Source: Aliidiomarina sp. B3213 (GTDB lineage: Bacteria > Pseudomonadota > Gammaproteobacteria > Enterobacterales > Alteromonadaceae). From it: a stretch of 64,000 nt of DNA. This document shows, in pieces, positions 37,293 to 45,743 of the stretch. The notes beneath the pieces are model-generated. The model did no database searches. It saw only the letters and a program-made list of their open reading frames with translations, and was not told where the DNA came from. Position 1 is the stretch's first letter; every line of letters begins with the position of its first letter. The position numbers and the translations under genes were made by a program. Where the stretch lies: positions 248,001-312,000 of the forward strand of contig NZ_QMKJ01000001.1 in the NCBI RefSeq assembly GCF_003290085.1. Reading direction: 5' to 3'.

Positions 37293-38183
37293 ATGGGACA
37301 CCACCATCATCACGATATAAAAGCAGATGACGACAAAGCATTAGTTCGAATGGGCTGGGCGTTTTTCCTCAATTTGGGTTTCACCATTATTGAGTTTATC
37401 GGCGGTGTGATTACTCAAAGCACGGCTATTATGGCCGATGCGGTTCATGATCTTGGTGATAGCCTATCGATAGGTAGTGCCTGGGTATTACATAAGTTAG
37501 GGAAGAAGAATCCCACTAGAAAGTTTACCTATGGCTATAAGCGTTTAAGTTTATTCGGCGCGTTATTGAATGGCGTTATTTTAATTGTTGGTTCGGTATG
37601 GGTTTTATTTCAGGCTATCCCTCGTTTTTCAGAGCCCCTCATGCCGAGCGCCCCAGGTATGATTATTTTGGGAGTGTTAGGTGTAGCGGTGAATGGCTTG
37701 GCCGCATGGAAATTACATGAAGGTACAAGTTTGAATGAGAAAGTGCTGAATTGGCACTTACTTGAAGATGTTCTCGGTTGGGTTGCTGTGTTGATTATTG
37801 CGGTAGTGATGTATTTTACCGACTGGTGGTTTCTAGACCCTGTTCTTTCGATTTGTTTCACGCTGTTTATTCTCTTTAATGTACTTAAATATTTAAAGCA
37901 AACGCTACACCTTTTCTTTCAAGGTAGCCCAGACAAACAACTAATGGGTGACATTGAAAGTGCGATCGACAAGATTGAAGAGGTTACTGACAAACATCAT
38001 CTTCATTTATGGTCGTTAGATGGTGAGCAGCACGTATTTACCGCTCATTTAGTCGCGCAAGTAACTTCTATGGCTCATTATACAGAGATTAAACAGAAGG
38101 TAAGTACTGCCCTAAAAGGCTTTCAGCTTGCGCACACAACGATTGAAATTGAAACCACAGAAGAGAGCTGCCGCGATGAGTAA
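37293..38183 (+). CDS. Cation diffusion facilitator family transporter
   Basis: A 296-residue CDF transporter, exporting zinc or similar divalent ions in exchange for protons. Six membrane helices and the binding-site pattern are visible: NLGFTIIEFIGG, AIMADAVHDLGDSLSIG (HD in helix 2; HxxxD-type site), a later HLLEDVLGWV (helix 5), and a C-terminal domain with HHLHLWSLDGEQHVFTAHL. The N-terminus begins with five consecutive histidines, likely a metal-capturing tail. An AGGG site precedes the ATG. The last eight bases overlap the start of the acyl-CoA synthetase gene, so the two are translationally coupled. Confidence 0.93.
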   Translation: MGHHHHHDIKADDDKALVRMGWAFFLNLGFTIIEFIGGVITQSTAIMADAVHDLGDSLSIGSAWVLHKLGKKNPTRKFTYGYKRLSLFGALLNGVILIVGSVWVLFQAIPRFSEPLMPSAPGMIILGVLGVAVNGLAAWKLHEGTSLNEKVLNWHLLEDVLGWVAVLIIAVVMYFTDWWFLDPVLSICFTLFILFNVLKYLKQTLHLFFQGSPDKQLMGDIESAIDKIEEVTDKHHLHLWSLDGEQHVFTAHLVAQVTSMAHYTEIKQKVSTALKGFQLAHTTIEIETTEESCRDE

Positions 38184-40026
38184 TTCAGTTGCGCGCGCTT
38201 TTCGTTTACCTGAAATGCTAAAAGCTTGGCTCAAGTTTTTACCTCGTGTGCCTCGCTTCGTGGTGGCGAATATACAACTGCTCAGCAAGCGCAAACATCA
38301 TTTAGGCTCTACTGGTCAGTTACTTGAACAAAGAGCACTCGCTAAGCCCAGTGATGTTTTTTTAAGGTTTGAAGACCAAGCTCATAGCTATGAAGAAGTG
38401 AACAGGCGCTCGAACAATATTGCTCATTATTTAAAGGCGCAAGGAATAAGCAAAGGCGATACCGTAGCGGTTATGTTCGAGAACACGCCGGAATTAGTCA
38501 CCACTATTTTCGCGTTAAATAAGCTAGGTGCAATTGCCGCGCTCATGAATTACAACCAGCGTGGAGAAATACTCAAACACAGTTTAGATACGGTCAAAGC
38601 ACAGTCGGTAATTGTTGGTGAAAATTGTATAACAGGATTTGAAACGGTTTTACCGCTGTTGGAAATAGATGAAGCTTACGGAAATTTCCCTATATATTGG
38701 CTTCCTGAAGATGCCTGGAATAGAAGCATTCGGCACTCTAAACCACAACAATTCACAAACCTTCTGAAAGCGGCTGAAAAATATCCGGACACTAACTTGG
38801 CAGAAACGCACCAAGTTAAATTAGGAGACGAGTGTTTTTATGTCATGACGTCGGGGACGACTGGGCTACCCAAAGCAGCGGCTATGACTCATTTACGCTG
38901 GTACAAGGCTGGTTTAGCATTTGGCAAAATGGCTCTAGGCTTAAAGCGTTCTGACACCCAATATTGTTGCTTGCCTTTTTACCACAACACCGCACTTTCT
39001 ATTGCATTGAGTTCCTGTTTAATTGCGGGAGCTACGCTAGCTATCGGTCGTAAGTTCAGCGCCAGTCAATTTTGGCAAGAAATACATCAGCACCAAGCGA
39101 CATGCTTCACTTATATCGGAGAGCTCTGCCGCTATTTACTCAATCAGCCGGTAAGTCCTTTGGAAGCAAACCATAATGTGCGCGCGGTTATCGGTAACGG
39201 TTTAAGGGCTGAGCTTTGGGATGCATTTGAGTCACGTTTTTCTATACGCCAAGTTTGTGAGCTATATGGTGCAAGTGAAGGAAATATCGGTTTCGTGAAC
39301 GTATTTAATTTAAAGCGTACCGTTGGATTTTCTCCGTTGCGTTATAAAGTCGTACGCTTTGATACCCGCTCTGAAAGGCCTGTGGTGAATGCGCAAGGGC
39401 GATTACAAGAGGTAAGCAAAGGTGAGGTTGGACTGCTCTTAGCCGAAATTTCGCCCAAGTCGCCTTTCGACGGTTATACCCACAACCCGAAGGCAAACGA
39501 GGCAAAAATTATAAAAAATGCTTTTAAGCGTGGTGACCGATGGTTTAACTCGGGTGATCTTGTGCTGCACCAGGGATTTAAACATGTGGCTTTTATAGAC
39601 CGTGTTGGAGATACGTTTCGTTGGAAGTCTGAAAATGTAGCGACTACTGAAGTGGAAGCTTACTTACAAAAAGCGCAGGGTATATTAGAAGCCGTAGTTT
39701 ATGGTGTGAAAGTACCGCACGCAGAGGGGCGAGCGGGTATGGCGTCTATCGTGATCGACAAAGCTCAGCAGTTCAATCCAACTGAGTTTTACCACACGAT
39801 AAAGCAATGGTTACCTGATTATGCATTGCCTTTATTTGTGCGTCTCTGTTCTCAGGTAGAAAAAACAGCGACTTATAAAGTGATGAAAAGTCACCTAAAA
39901 CTTCAAGGGTTCCAACCAGCCCATGACAACGAGCCAATTTACGTTTTGGTCGACAAAAGCAAAGGCTATCAGCGACTAGACGCGGATCTATTGAAAAAAA
40001 TTGAGTTAGGTCAAATTCGTTTTTGA
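38176..40026 (+). CDS. Long-chain acyl-CoA synthetase (FATP/FadD6-like)
   Basis: A 616-residue AMP-forming ligase activating long-chain fatty acids to CoA thioesters. The AMP-binding P-loop YVMTSGTTGLPKAAAMTH, the LYGASEGN motif and the motif GDRWFNSGDLV are present. The overall arrangement matches the very-long-chain/FATP-type synthetases rather than FadD. I start at the ATG at 38176 (MSNSVARAF), which overlaps the CDF stop by eight bases; a TTG 48 bases upstream is in frame but has no support. A membrane-association segment may lie near residues 10-40. Confidence 0.88.
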   Translation: MSNSVARAFRLPEMLKAWLKFLPRVPRFVVANIQLLSKRKHHLGSTGQLLEQRALAKPSDVFLRFEDQAHSYEEVNRRSNNIAHYLKAQGISKGDTVAVMFENTPELVTTIFALNKLGAIAALMNYNQRGEILKHSLDTVKAQSVIVGENCITGFETVLPLLEIDEAYGNFPIYWLPEDAWNRSIRHSKPQQFTNLLKAAEKYPDTNLAETHQVKLGDECFYVMTSGTTGLPKAAAMTHLRWYKAGLAFGKMALGLKRSDTQYCCLPFYHNTALSIALSSCLIAGATLAIGRKFSASQFWQEIHQHQATCFTYIGELCRYLLNQPVSPLEANHNVRAVIGNGLRAELWDAFESRFSIRQVCELYGASEGNIGFVNVFNLKRTVGFSPLRYKVVRFDTRSERPVVNAQGRLQEVSKGEVGLLLAEISPKSPFDGYTHNPKANEAKIIKNAFKRGDRWFNSGDLVLHQGFKHVAFIDRVGDTFRWKSENVATTEVEAYLQKAQGILEAVVYGVKVPHAEGRAGMASIVIDKAQQFNPTEFYHTIKQWLPDYALPLFVRLCSQVEKTATYKVMKSHLKLQGFQPAHDNEPIYVLVDKSKGYQRLDADLLKKIELGQIRF

Positions 40027-40044
40027 ATTTAGTTTGATTATTAA

Positions 40045-40073
40045 TTGAAAGGCGTTAGGATCGCAAATATAAC
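40045..40073 (+). promoter_or_regulatory. Promoter of the persulfide-dioxygenase-like gene
   Basis: TTGAAA (40045-40050), 17 bases, TATAAC (40068-40073). The expected leader contains an inverted repeat GAAAACC/GGTTTTC (40096-40102 with 40112-40118), a possible operator or leader hairpin in front of the ATG at 40136. Confidence 0.7.
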
Positions 40074-40135
40074 GAGTGTCTAATATTTAGGTGGCGAAAA
40101 CCATCGACACGGGTTTTCAATGCTAGGGAGTAAAG

Positions 40136-41005
40136 ATGAGTAAAACTTACCAAGTCGAATCGTTTTTAGACCAAGATAGTGAAACTTGGAGTTATGTAGT
40201 TTCAGACTGCGCAAGCCAGAGTGCGGTGATCATAGACCCTGTACTAGATTTCGATAATAAGTCTGGTCGCACAGAGACAACCGGCGCTAAAAAAATTCTG
40301 GAATATATTGAACGCGAAAATCTGAAAGTAGAGTGGGTATTAGAAACGCACGCGCACGCAGACCATTTATCTGCGGCTCCATTTTTTCGCGAGAAACTCG
40401 GCGCAAAAGTAGGTATAGGCGCTGAAATTAAACAGGTCCAAAAGATATTTAAAGATGTTTTTAATTTAGAGAAGGAATTCTTACCCAATGGTGCGCAGTT
40501 TGACCGTTTGTTCGAAAACGGTGAAGTACTAACAGTCGGTGAGCTTACATTTAAAGTCATGCATACGCCGGGTCATACGCCAGCAGACTTGGTTTATATA
40601 GTTAACGACGAAGCAGCTTTTGTGGGGGATACTCTATTCTTACCCGACGTTGGAACTGCACGTTGTGACTTCCCTGGAGGAAGTGCGAAAACGCTGTATC
40701 ACTCTATTCAGAAAATTCTCGCTTTGCCTGAAGCAACATCGATATATGTTTGTCACGACTACCCCACAGAAGGGCGAGACCATCAATGCGTCACTACTGT
40801 AAAAGAGCAGGCGAAGCATAATATTCACGTAGGTAATGGGGTTAGTGAGGAACAATTTGTTGAGAAGCGGGAAGCGAGAGACGCAACACTTGCGATGCCA
40901 CGCCTGATTTTGCCGTCCATTCAAGTGAATATTCGCGCGGGGAATATGCCACCTGCTGATGACAAGGGGAATGTGTATTTAAAGCTGCCTATTAATCAGC
41001 TCTAA
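40136..41005 (+). CDS. MBL-fold persulfide dioxygenase/Blh-like protein
   Basis: A 289-residue metallo-beta-lactamase-fold protein of the ETHE1/persulfide dioxygenase group, which oxidises glutathione persulfide to sulfite. Iron/zinc motifs: THAHADHLSAAPF (near residue 71), HTPGHTPADLV (near 143), FVGDTLFLPDVGTARCDFPGG (near 163) and YVCHDYPTEG (near 204). The HAHADHLSAA plus VGTARCDFPGG signature fits the Blh/PDO type rather than a glyoxalase II. It has its own promoter, is not fused to a rhodanese and has no sulfide:quinone reductase next to it in this window. Confidence 0.85.
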   Translation: MSKTYQVESFLDQDSETWSYVVSDCASQSAVIIDPVLDFDNKSGRTETTGAKKILEYIERENLKVEWVLETHAHADHLSAAPFFREKLGAKVGIGAEIKQVQKIFKDVFNLEKEFLPNGAQFDRLFENGEVLTVGELTFKVMHTPGHTPADLVYIVNDEAAFVGDTLFLPDVGTARCDFPGGSAKTLYHSIQKILALPEATSIYVCHDYPTEGRDHQCVTTVKEQAKHNIHVGNGVSEEQFVEKREARDATLAMPRLILPSIQVNIRAGNMPPADDKGNVYLKLPINQL

Positions 41006-41014
41006 AATACATAG

Positions 41015-41722
41015 CTACACGGCAACACCGACAAGGCTTCCGATTACGGCTGTAACTACCATAGCTAATACGCCCCAGAACAAAACACGAAGTGCGCCTC
41101 GAACAATTGAGGCGCCGCCAAGCCTGCCTGCAACCCCACCGAGAACAACAAGGCCGAAAGCTGTTGCGAGTGAAACTAATGGAATAACGAGTTTTGGCTC
41201 TGAAAGCCACAGAAACAAAATGGGTAGCCAAGCCCCTAAGCTAAAGAGTAACGCAGAAGTAATTGCGGCTTGAATCGGTTTAGCGGTGGATATTTCTGTT
41301 AAGCCAATGTCGTCACGTGCATGAGCTGCAAGAGCGTCATGCTGTGTTAGTTCTTGTGCGACTTGATCCGCTAGTGGTTGCGACAAGCCCCTTTGTTGGT
41401 AAATAAGGCTAAGCTCTTTACGTTCCTCTTCAGGGTTTTCCTCTAACGAGCGGCGCTCAATATCTAAATCAGCCTTTTCTACATCTTCTTGCGACTTTAC
41501 AGAAACATATTCACCTGCCGCCATAGACATCGCGCCAGCGGCCCAACCTGCGAACGCAGCAAGCATTATATCGGGCTTGTTGGCACCTGCTGCTGCCACA
41601 CCAAGAATTAAGCTTGAAGTAGAAACAATGCCGTCGTTAGCACCTAAGACAGCGGCGCGTAACCAGCCTGCACGATGAGAGCGATGTTTGTCGTTATGTG
41701 GTGGTGTAATTTGGTGTTGCAT
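41015..41722 (-). CDS. VIT1/CCC1 family iron/manganese transporter
   Basis: A 235-residue membrane protein of the VIT family, which moves Fe2+ or Mn2+ out of the cytosol. The pattern LGANDGIVSTSSLILGVAAAG opens helix 1, then FAGWAAGAMSMAAGEYVSVKSQEDVEKADLDIE (helix 2 and the charged metal-binding region). Three closing helices (about residues 155-180, 182-205 and 208-232) end the protein. It is convergent with the persulfide dioxygenase-like gene, ten bases from it, and divergent from the exported VOC gene. No Fur-like site was noticed upstream. Confidence 0.9.
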   Translation of the reverse strand: MQHQITPPHNDKHRSHRAGWLRAAVLGANDGIVSTSSLILGVAAAGANKPDIMLAAFAGWAAGAMSMAAGEYVSVKSQEDVEKADLDIERRSLEENPEEERKELSLIYQQRGLSQPLADQVAQELTQHDALAAHARDDIGLTEISTAKPIQAAITSALLFSLGAWLPILFLWLSEPKLVIPLVSLATAFGLVVLGGVAGRLGGASIVRGALRVLFWGVLAMVVTAVIGSLVGVAV

Positions 41723-41802
41723 ACTGGGCTTCTACATTGGCTATATTGTTGCTAGCTTAACACCAAGAATGCATGAAGTGCATAAAGAAAAGGAACAAAG
41801 AA

Positions 41803-42243
41803 ATGAACTTGAAAATTGGAATAACTGCCTCAGCCATATTGTTTTGTTTGTCGGTTTCAGTTGCTAGCCTTGCAAAAGAGCAAGTGACAGGAATTGGGGG
41901 GTTCTTTTTTAAGGCCGAAAACCCACAAATGCTTGCTACATGGTATGAGGAGCATTTAGGCGTGGATCAAACACCTCGTACTTATGAAGTACAGCCGTGG
42001 CAACAAGAAGCGGGCTCTACGGTATTCGGCATCTTTTCCCAAAACACTGAATACTTCGGTGAACCCGAGCAATCATGGATGATAAATTTCCGTGTGGATG
42101 ATTTGAATGCAATAGTGGCTCAACTGCGTGAAGCGGGTATAGAGGTTGTCGTTGATCCAAAAACATACCCAAATGGTCGATTTGCACGATTAGAAGATCC
42201 GGAAGGAAATCCTATTCAACTTTGGCAGCCTATGGGCGAGTAG
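41803..42243 (+). CDS. Exported VOC (glyoxalase/bleomycin-resistance) family protein
   Basis: A 146-residue protein. A signal peptide (residues 1-23, MNLKIGITASAILFCLSVSVASLA) precedes one VOC module with the usual FKAENPQMLATWYEEHLGV start, NFRVDDLNAIVAQLREAGIEVV and a closing RLEDPEGNPIQLWQP that carries the terminal metal-ligand Glu. VOC enzymes bind divalent metals and act on small electrophiles; most are cytoplasmic, so export is unusual. The ATG at 41803 follows AAAGGA; an upstream in-frame ATG at 41773 would give a longer basic head. Its last 28 bases overlap the convergent DUF2007 gene. Confidence 0.75.
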   Translation: MNLKIGITASAILFCLSVSVASLAKEQVTGIGGFFFKAENPQMLATWYEEHLGVDQTPRTYEVQPWQQEAGSTVFGIFSQNTEYFGEPEQSWMINFRVDDLNAIVAQLREAGIEVVVDPKTYPNGRFARLEDPEGNPIQLWQPMGE

Positions 42244-42602
42244 CCACAAGACCAGCAAATCTCGAAAGCACTACCGTTAACTTCCTCACACTCGCTGCAG
42301 GTCCAGTCCGATTGTGCGTGCTTCAATTGACCATTTCGCTCGTAATCTTTTAACACCGCTCTGGCGCTAGCTTTCTTAGCTTCGGGTGCGTATATAGGCA
42401 TTTGCAACGCATCTACCGGGAGTTCACCAATGCCTCCAGCGACCCCAATGCCTTTGACTCCAGCAGGAATACCCTCCGCATTGAGCAACCCGACTAATAG
42501 GTTGGCTTCTACTGGGTTGGCGGCAAGATAGACTTCAATCCAGTCGGCAGGAACATTTTGCTGATTACGGGAATTTTGCATAAATCTGACATTAATAAAC
42601 AT
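42216..42602 (-). CDS. DUF2007 protein with C-terminal zinc ribbon
   Basis: A 128-residue protein. Residues about 18-90 fit the DUF2007 putative signal-transducing fold (DWIEVYLAANPVEANLLVGLLNAEGIPA, PIYAPEAKKASARAVL). The C-terminus is a RanBP2-like zinc ribbon with WTCSECEEVN and ICWSCGYSP. Function unknown. Starts at 42602 and 42581 are both in frame with poor ribosome-binding sites; the longer is kept. Convergent with the VOC gene, divergent from the SIMPL gene. Confidence 0.75.
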   Translation of the reverse strand: MFINVRFMQNSRNQQNVPADWIEVYLAANPVEANLLVGLLNAEGIPAGVKGIGVAGGIGELPVDALQMPIYAPEAKKASARAVLKDYERNGQLKHAQSDWTCSECEEVNGSAFEICWSCGYSPIGCQS

Positions 42603-42681
42603 TTAACTTATTTTTCTTATGTTAGCTTTGAATGCAGAAGAATGCGAAGTGATTTGCAAAAGCCACATAAGGATTAAAACG

Positions 42682-43416
42682 ATGACGATTCAGCAGACAA
42701 TAAAACAAGCGAGTGTGAGTATTTTATTGGGATTGGCACTTATAGGCACTAATAACGCTATAGCTAGTGTCCCTAAAACGCCACATATTCAGGTAACTGG
42801 AGAGGGTCGAATTCAGGTGGAACCAGACCAAGTCGACTTTAGTTTCTCAGTAAACGCACAGCGTGGAACTGCGTTAGAAGCGAAACAAGACGTTGATCAA
42901 CGTGTGAATAACCTGCTTTCAGGCTTAGCGAACTTTGATGTAGAAGAAGACGATGTTTCAGCTTCGCAAATTACAACGCGTTCGGTTTATGAATATAGAC
43001 CGGGCGGTGAACGTGAGCAGGTCGGTTACAGCGCGATACGAAACATTACGGTGACCCTAGGTGACATAGCGCGTATGAGTGAGTTTATGGACTATGTATT
43101 GGCTGCTGGAATTCCGGAGATACAGTCGGTGCAATTAGGCGTTTCAAATGTGAATGAAGTGGAGTTACAAGCACAAAATAAGGCGATAGAAAACGCAATG
43201 ATGCAAGCAAGAACAGTTGCCGAGCAATTTGGCGGTGAACTAGGTGATGTTTACAGTATTAATATACAAGGACCGCAACATCAGTCTCGGTATGGCCGGT
43301 ATGCAAGCGATAGGATTGCTGTTTCTGGCTCGAGAGTAGCGCCGGAAGCGGGACGATACTTAGAGGCGTCGATAGAATATAGTGCGACAGTACATGCCGT
43401 GTTTTACTTGCAATAA
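42682..43416 (+). CDS. Exported SIMPL domain protein
   Basis: A 244-residue periplasmic protein with a signal peptide (residues 1-28, ending NNAIA) and a SIMPL (YggE/DUF541) domain: HIQVTGEGRIQVEPDQVDFSFSV, then YSAIRNITVTLGD, IENAMMQARTVAEQFGGELG and a closing SIEYSATVHAVFYL. YggE-like proteins form ring oligomers and are linked to oxidative stress tolerance, without a defined activity. I chose the ATG at 42682 (TAAGGA nine bases upstream), which starts a clean signal peptide, not the ATG at 42619. The glutathione peroxidase gene follows 90 bases later. Confidence 0.88.
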   Translation: MTIQQTIKQASVSILLGLALIGTNNAIASVPKTPHIQVTGEGRIQVEPDQVDFSFSVNAQRGTALEAKQDVDQRVNNLLSGLANFDVEEDDVSASQITTRSVYEYRPGGEREQVGYSAIRNITVTLGDIARMSEFMDYVLAAGIPEIQSVQLGVSNVNEVELQAQNKAIENAMMQARTVAEQFGGELGDVYSINIQGPQHQSRYGRYASDRIAVSGSRVAPEAGRYLEASIEYSATVHAVFYLQ

Positions 43417-43505
43417 TTGCTACACTTAAGTTCACAGGATTACATCCAAAAGTGAAAAACTCACGTAAGTTGGATACACCCATAATTGATAAAGAAGGAT
43501 TTGAA

Positions 43506-44048
43506 ATGTCAGATATTTACAGCATTCCGGTAACCACTATAGATGGTAATGAAACAACTTTGGCGGACTATAAAGGAAAAGCCATGTTGATTGTGAATGT
43601 AGCGTCTAAATGTGGTTTAACGCCACAGTATGAGCAGCTAGAAGCATTGTATGAGGACAAAAAAGACGATGGTTTAGTTGTTTTAGGGTTTCCTTGTAAT
43701 CAGTTTGCAGGGCAGGAACCAGGCTCGGAGTCGGAAATTAAAGACTTTTGCCGATCTACCTTTGGTGTGAAGTTTCCGATGTTCAGTAAGCTTGATGTGA
43801 ATGGTTCAAGCCGGCACCCACTTTACAAGCACTTGATAGAAAAGCAGCCTGTTGCAATTCAAACTGAACACGGAAAACTCGAGTCCCTGTTGACAGAGAA
43901 AGGACTTATTGAAGAGCCGGGCACTGATGTGATGTGGAACTTCGAGAAATTTTTGGTCGACAAAGAAGGCGAAGTTGTTGCTCGTTTTCGACCAGACATC
44001 ACTACGGAAAGCCCTGAATTAGTGAGTGCTCTTTCTCATACAGTATAA
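43506..44048 (+). CDS. btuE: Glutathione peroxidase (cysteine type)
   Basis: A 180-residue thiol peroxidase reducing hydrogen peroxide and alkyl peroxides with glutathione or thioredoxin. Catalytic Cys36 lies in NVASKCGLTPQYE; the conserved Gln/Trp partners are in LGFPCNQFAGQEPGSE and VMWNFEKFLVDKEG. It uses Cys, not selenocysteine. I start at the ATG at 43506, after AAGGA; an in-frame start at 43452 would add 18 residues without support. Length and sequence match the BtuE-type bacterial enzymes. Located after the SIMPL gene. Confidence 0.93.
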   Translation: MSDIYSIPVTTIDGNETTLADYKGKAMLIVNVASKCGLTPQYEQLEALYEDKKDDGLVVLGFPCNQFAGQEPGSESEIKDFCRSTFGVKFPMFSKLDVNGSSRHPLYKHLIEKQPVAIQTEHGKLESLLTEKGLIEEPGTDVMWNFEKFLVDKEGEVVARFRPDITTESPELVSALSHTV

Positions 44049-44106
44049 CTACAGATACAGACGGTATATCTGAAAATTAGGTTTGCCCTGTGTTTGAGCT
44101 TGCTTG

Positions 44107-44151
44107 ATTCGTGCCGCAGTGGTTAGATAAATAATGACTGCGGCAACGAAT
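44107..44151. repeat. Large dyad upstream of the ion channel gene
   Basis: A 14-base arm (44107-44120) pairs with 44137-44151 apart from one bulged base, enclosing a 16-base AT-rich loop. It ends 12 bases before the ATG of the channel gene, whose own ribosome-binding site is not visible. There is no T-run, so it is not a plain terminator. It may be an operator or a translation-controlling leader hairpin. Confidence 0.65.
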
Positions 44152-44163
44152 TAGCAATTTGGC

Positions 44164-44979
44164 ATGTTAAAAGAAAAACTATATCGTCACCTCGAGCCTT
44201 CGGCATGGCTCGAAAGGGGAATGTCTCCAACCAATATTGTCGTATCTATATGTATTGTCATTGCTTCTTGCTTAGCGATCATTGAAACCGAAAAGCCGTT
44301 AGCTGACGCGCACCACAACCTTTTCTTTGTTTTTGAAACCGTATTTTTCATTATTTTCGCTGTGGAGTATGTGGCACGCGTATATGCAGCTGGGGAAGAG
44401 TTAAGGTATCGAGGCTTTTGGGGAAGGATCCGTTATATATTCTCTTTTTGGGCGCTTATCGACCTTATCGCATTACTACCTTATTTACTGTGGTTCGGAA
44501 ACTACAACGCATTTTTTATGCGTATTTTAAGGGTTATTCGTATATTTCGGCTGGCCCGCTTAGGTCGCTTTAGTTTAGCTATGCAAGCATTCTTTAATGC
44601 GATAGCTCAGCGGCGCTACGAGTTTGTATTAAGCGTTATTTTTGCATTTGCGTTGTTACTTTTTTCTAGCGCTATTTTATACGCTATTGAAGCACCATAT
44701 CAGCCTGAGGAGTTTGGTAGCATTCCCCGTGCTTTATGGTGGTCGGTGGCTACCTTAACAACGGTAGGATACGGAGACGTAACGCCTATTACAGGCTTAG
44801 GAAAATTCTTTGCGGGGGTTACCGCCATAGCGGGCATTGGAATGATAGCTATGCCCACAGGCATTATGGCCGCAGCATTTAGCGATGCCTATCAAACTAC
44901 AAAAAACTTGTCGGACATGGAACGTGAGGAAAGGGAGCTCTACATTAAGAAGCTCTCAGATCACAAGAGCGATCCCTAA
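44164..44979 (+). CDS. Voltage-gated potassium-type ion channel
   Basis: A 271-residue six-helix channel of the voltage-gated superfamily. The S4 segment MRILRVIRIFRLARLGRFS has arginines every third or fourth residue (around 119-137), and the selectivity filter TTVGYGDVTP (near 199) is of the potassium type. S5-P-S6 is followed by a short C-terminal cytosolic tail without a nucleotide-binding domain. It presumably conducts potassium across the inner membrane. The ATG at 44164 has no recognisable ribosome-binding site and is preceded by a large dyad. The stop overlaps the convergent oxidoreductase gene by four bases. Confidence 0.92.
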   Translation: MLKEKLYRHLEPSAWLERGMSPTNIVVSICIVIASCLAIIETEKPLADAHHNLFFVFETVFFIIFAVEYVARVYAAGEELRYRGFWGRIRYIFSFWALIDLIALLPYLLWFGNYNAFFMRILRVIRIFRLARLGRFSLAMQAFFNAIAQRRYEFVLSVIFAFALLLFSSAILYAIEAPYQPEEFGSIPRALWWSVATLTTVGYGDVTPITGLGKFFAGVTAIAGIGMIAMPTGIMAAAFSDAYQTTKNLSDMEREERELYIKKLSDHKSDP

Positions 44980-45602
44980 AGCTTGTTAGATTCTACGATA
45001 TGTATTCCGTCTTTGGGGTTTTCTATGCTCTGAATCAAACTCAAAGCGATTTGCTCTGGTTTAACTGCTTTGTATTTGCGCGGGATAATTGGCGCTAAAA
45101 ATCTAGCCGCGTAAACACCAATTTTCTCTGCTGGACGTGACGTTGAACGAATGTGGTTAATTAGTGATGGGCGAACAATAGTTAGTGATTCAAAACCAAT
45201 GGCTTTCAACGCCTGTTCCGTTTCATATTTTGAGTTTAAGTAGAAATTCCTGCCCGGCGTTGCTCCTAACGATGAAACATAAGCAAAATGCTTGCAACCG
45301 CTATTTTTGAGTATGTAAGCCAGTTGTATGACTAAGTCTTTATCGATTTCTTGAAACTTTTCTTTAGAACCCGCTTGTTTCAAAGTAGTCCCTAATGCAC
45401 AGATTGCTGCGTCTACTTGAATCGAATCGCATGCAAGGCGCAAGTCCATGTGGGTTGGGTTTTTTAACTTTTGATCTGAGTCACCACATGACAAAGGCAA
45501 TCGGCTTGGCGCTACAATCGCTGAAAACTTGTCCTTTTGTAATGCGGATTGCAGAACAGAATAGCCAACAACACCGGTTGCCCCTAAAATGGCTAACTTC
45601 AT
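44976..45602 (-). CDS. NAD(P)H-binding oxidoreductase, atypical SDR
   Basis: A 208-residue protein with an N-terminal Rossmann motif (GATGVVG, residues 8-14) and the organisation of the NmrA/HTATIP2-like atypical short-chain dehydrogenases: DAAICALGTTLKQAGS, FAYVSSLGA and YYNSKYETEQAL-like (YLNSKYETEQAL) with the Tyr-x3-Lys-like position altered to NSKYETE. Substrate unknown. An AGGGAG site precedes the ATG. Upstream sits a 19-base palindrome. It is convergent with the ion channel and divergent from the dCache diguanylate cyclase. Confidence 0.85.
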   Translation of the reverse strand: MKLAILGATGVVGYSVLQSALQKDKFSAIVAPSRLPLSCGDSDQKLKNPTHMDLRLACDSIQVDAAICALGTTLKQAGSKEKFQEIDKDLVIQLAYILKNSGCKHFAYVSSLGATPGRNFYLNSKYETEQALKAIGFESLTIVRPSLINHIRSTSRPAEKIGVYAARFLAPIIPRKYKAVKPEQIALSLIQSIENPKDGIHIVESNKL

Positions 45603-45631
45603 TGTTATACTCCCTTAACTATAGGTTTAAT

Positions 45632-45650
45632 CATACAATTAAGTTGTATG
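45632..45650. promoter_or_regulatory. 19-base palindromic operator candidate
   Basis: CATACAATTAAGTTGTATG consists of perfect seven-base arms with a five-base centre. It is 30 bases upstream of the oxidoreductase start codon in the region divergent from the dCache gene. It has the size of a dimeric repressor site. Regulators that control such oxidoreductases are often HxlR- or TetR-type, but none is encoded nearby. Confidence 0.5.
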
Positions 45651-45743
45651 AAGTTATCTTCGATGTCAGGCTACAATGAACTTTCTTACCTTTTGATATG
45701 TAATTTTAGATACACAATAGAGTATTACCAATGAGGATTACGT

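Noticed and set aside
43506-44048. Selenoprotein glutathione peroxidase
   Set aside because: The active-site codon is TGT (Cys), with no in-frame TGA.
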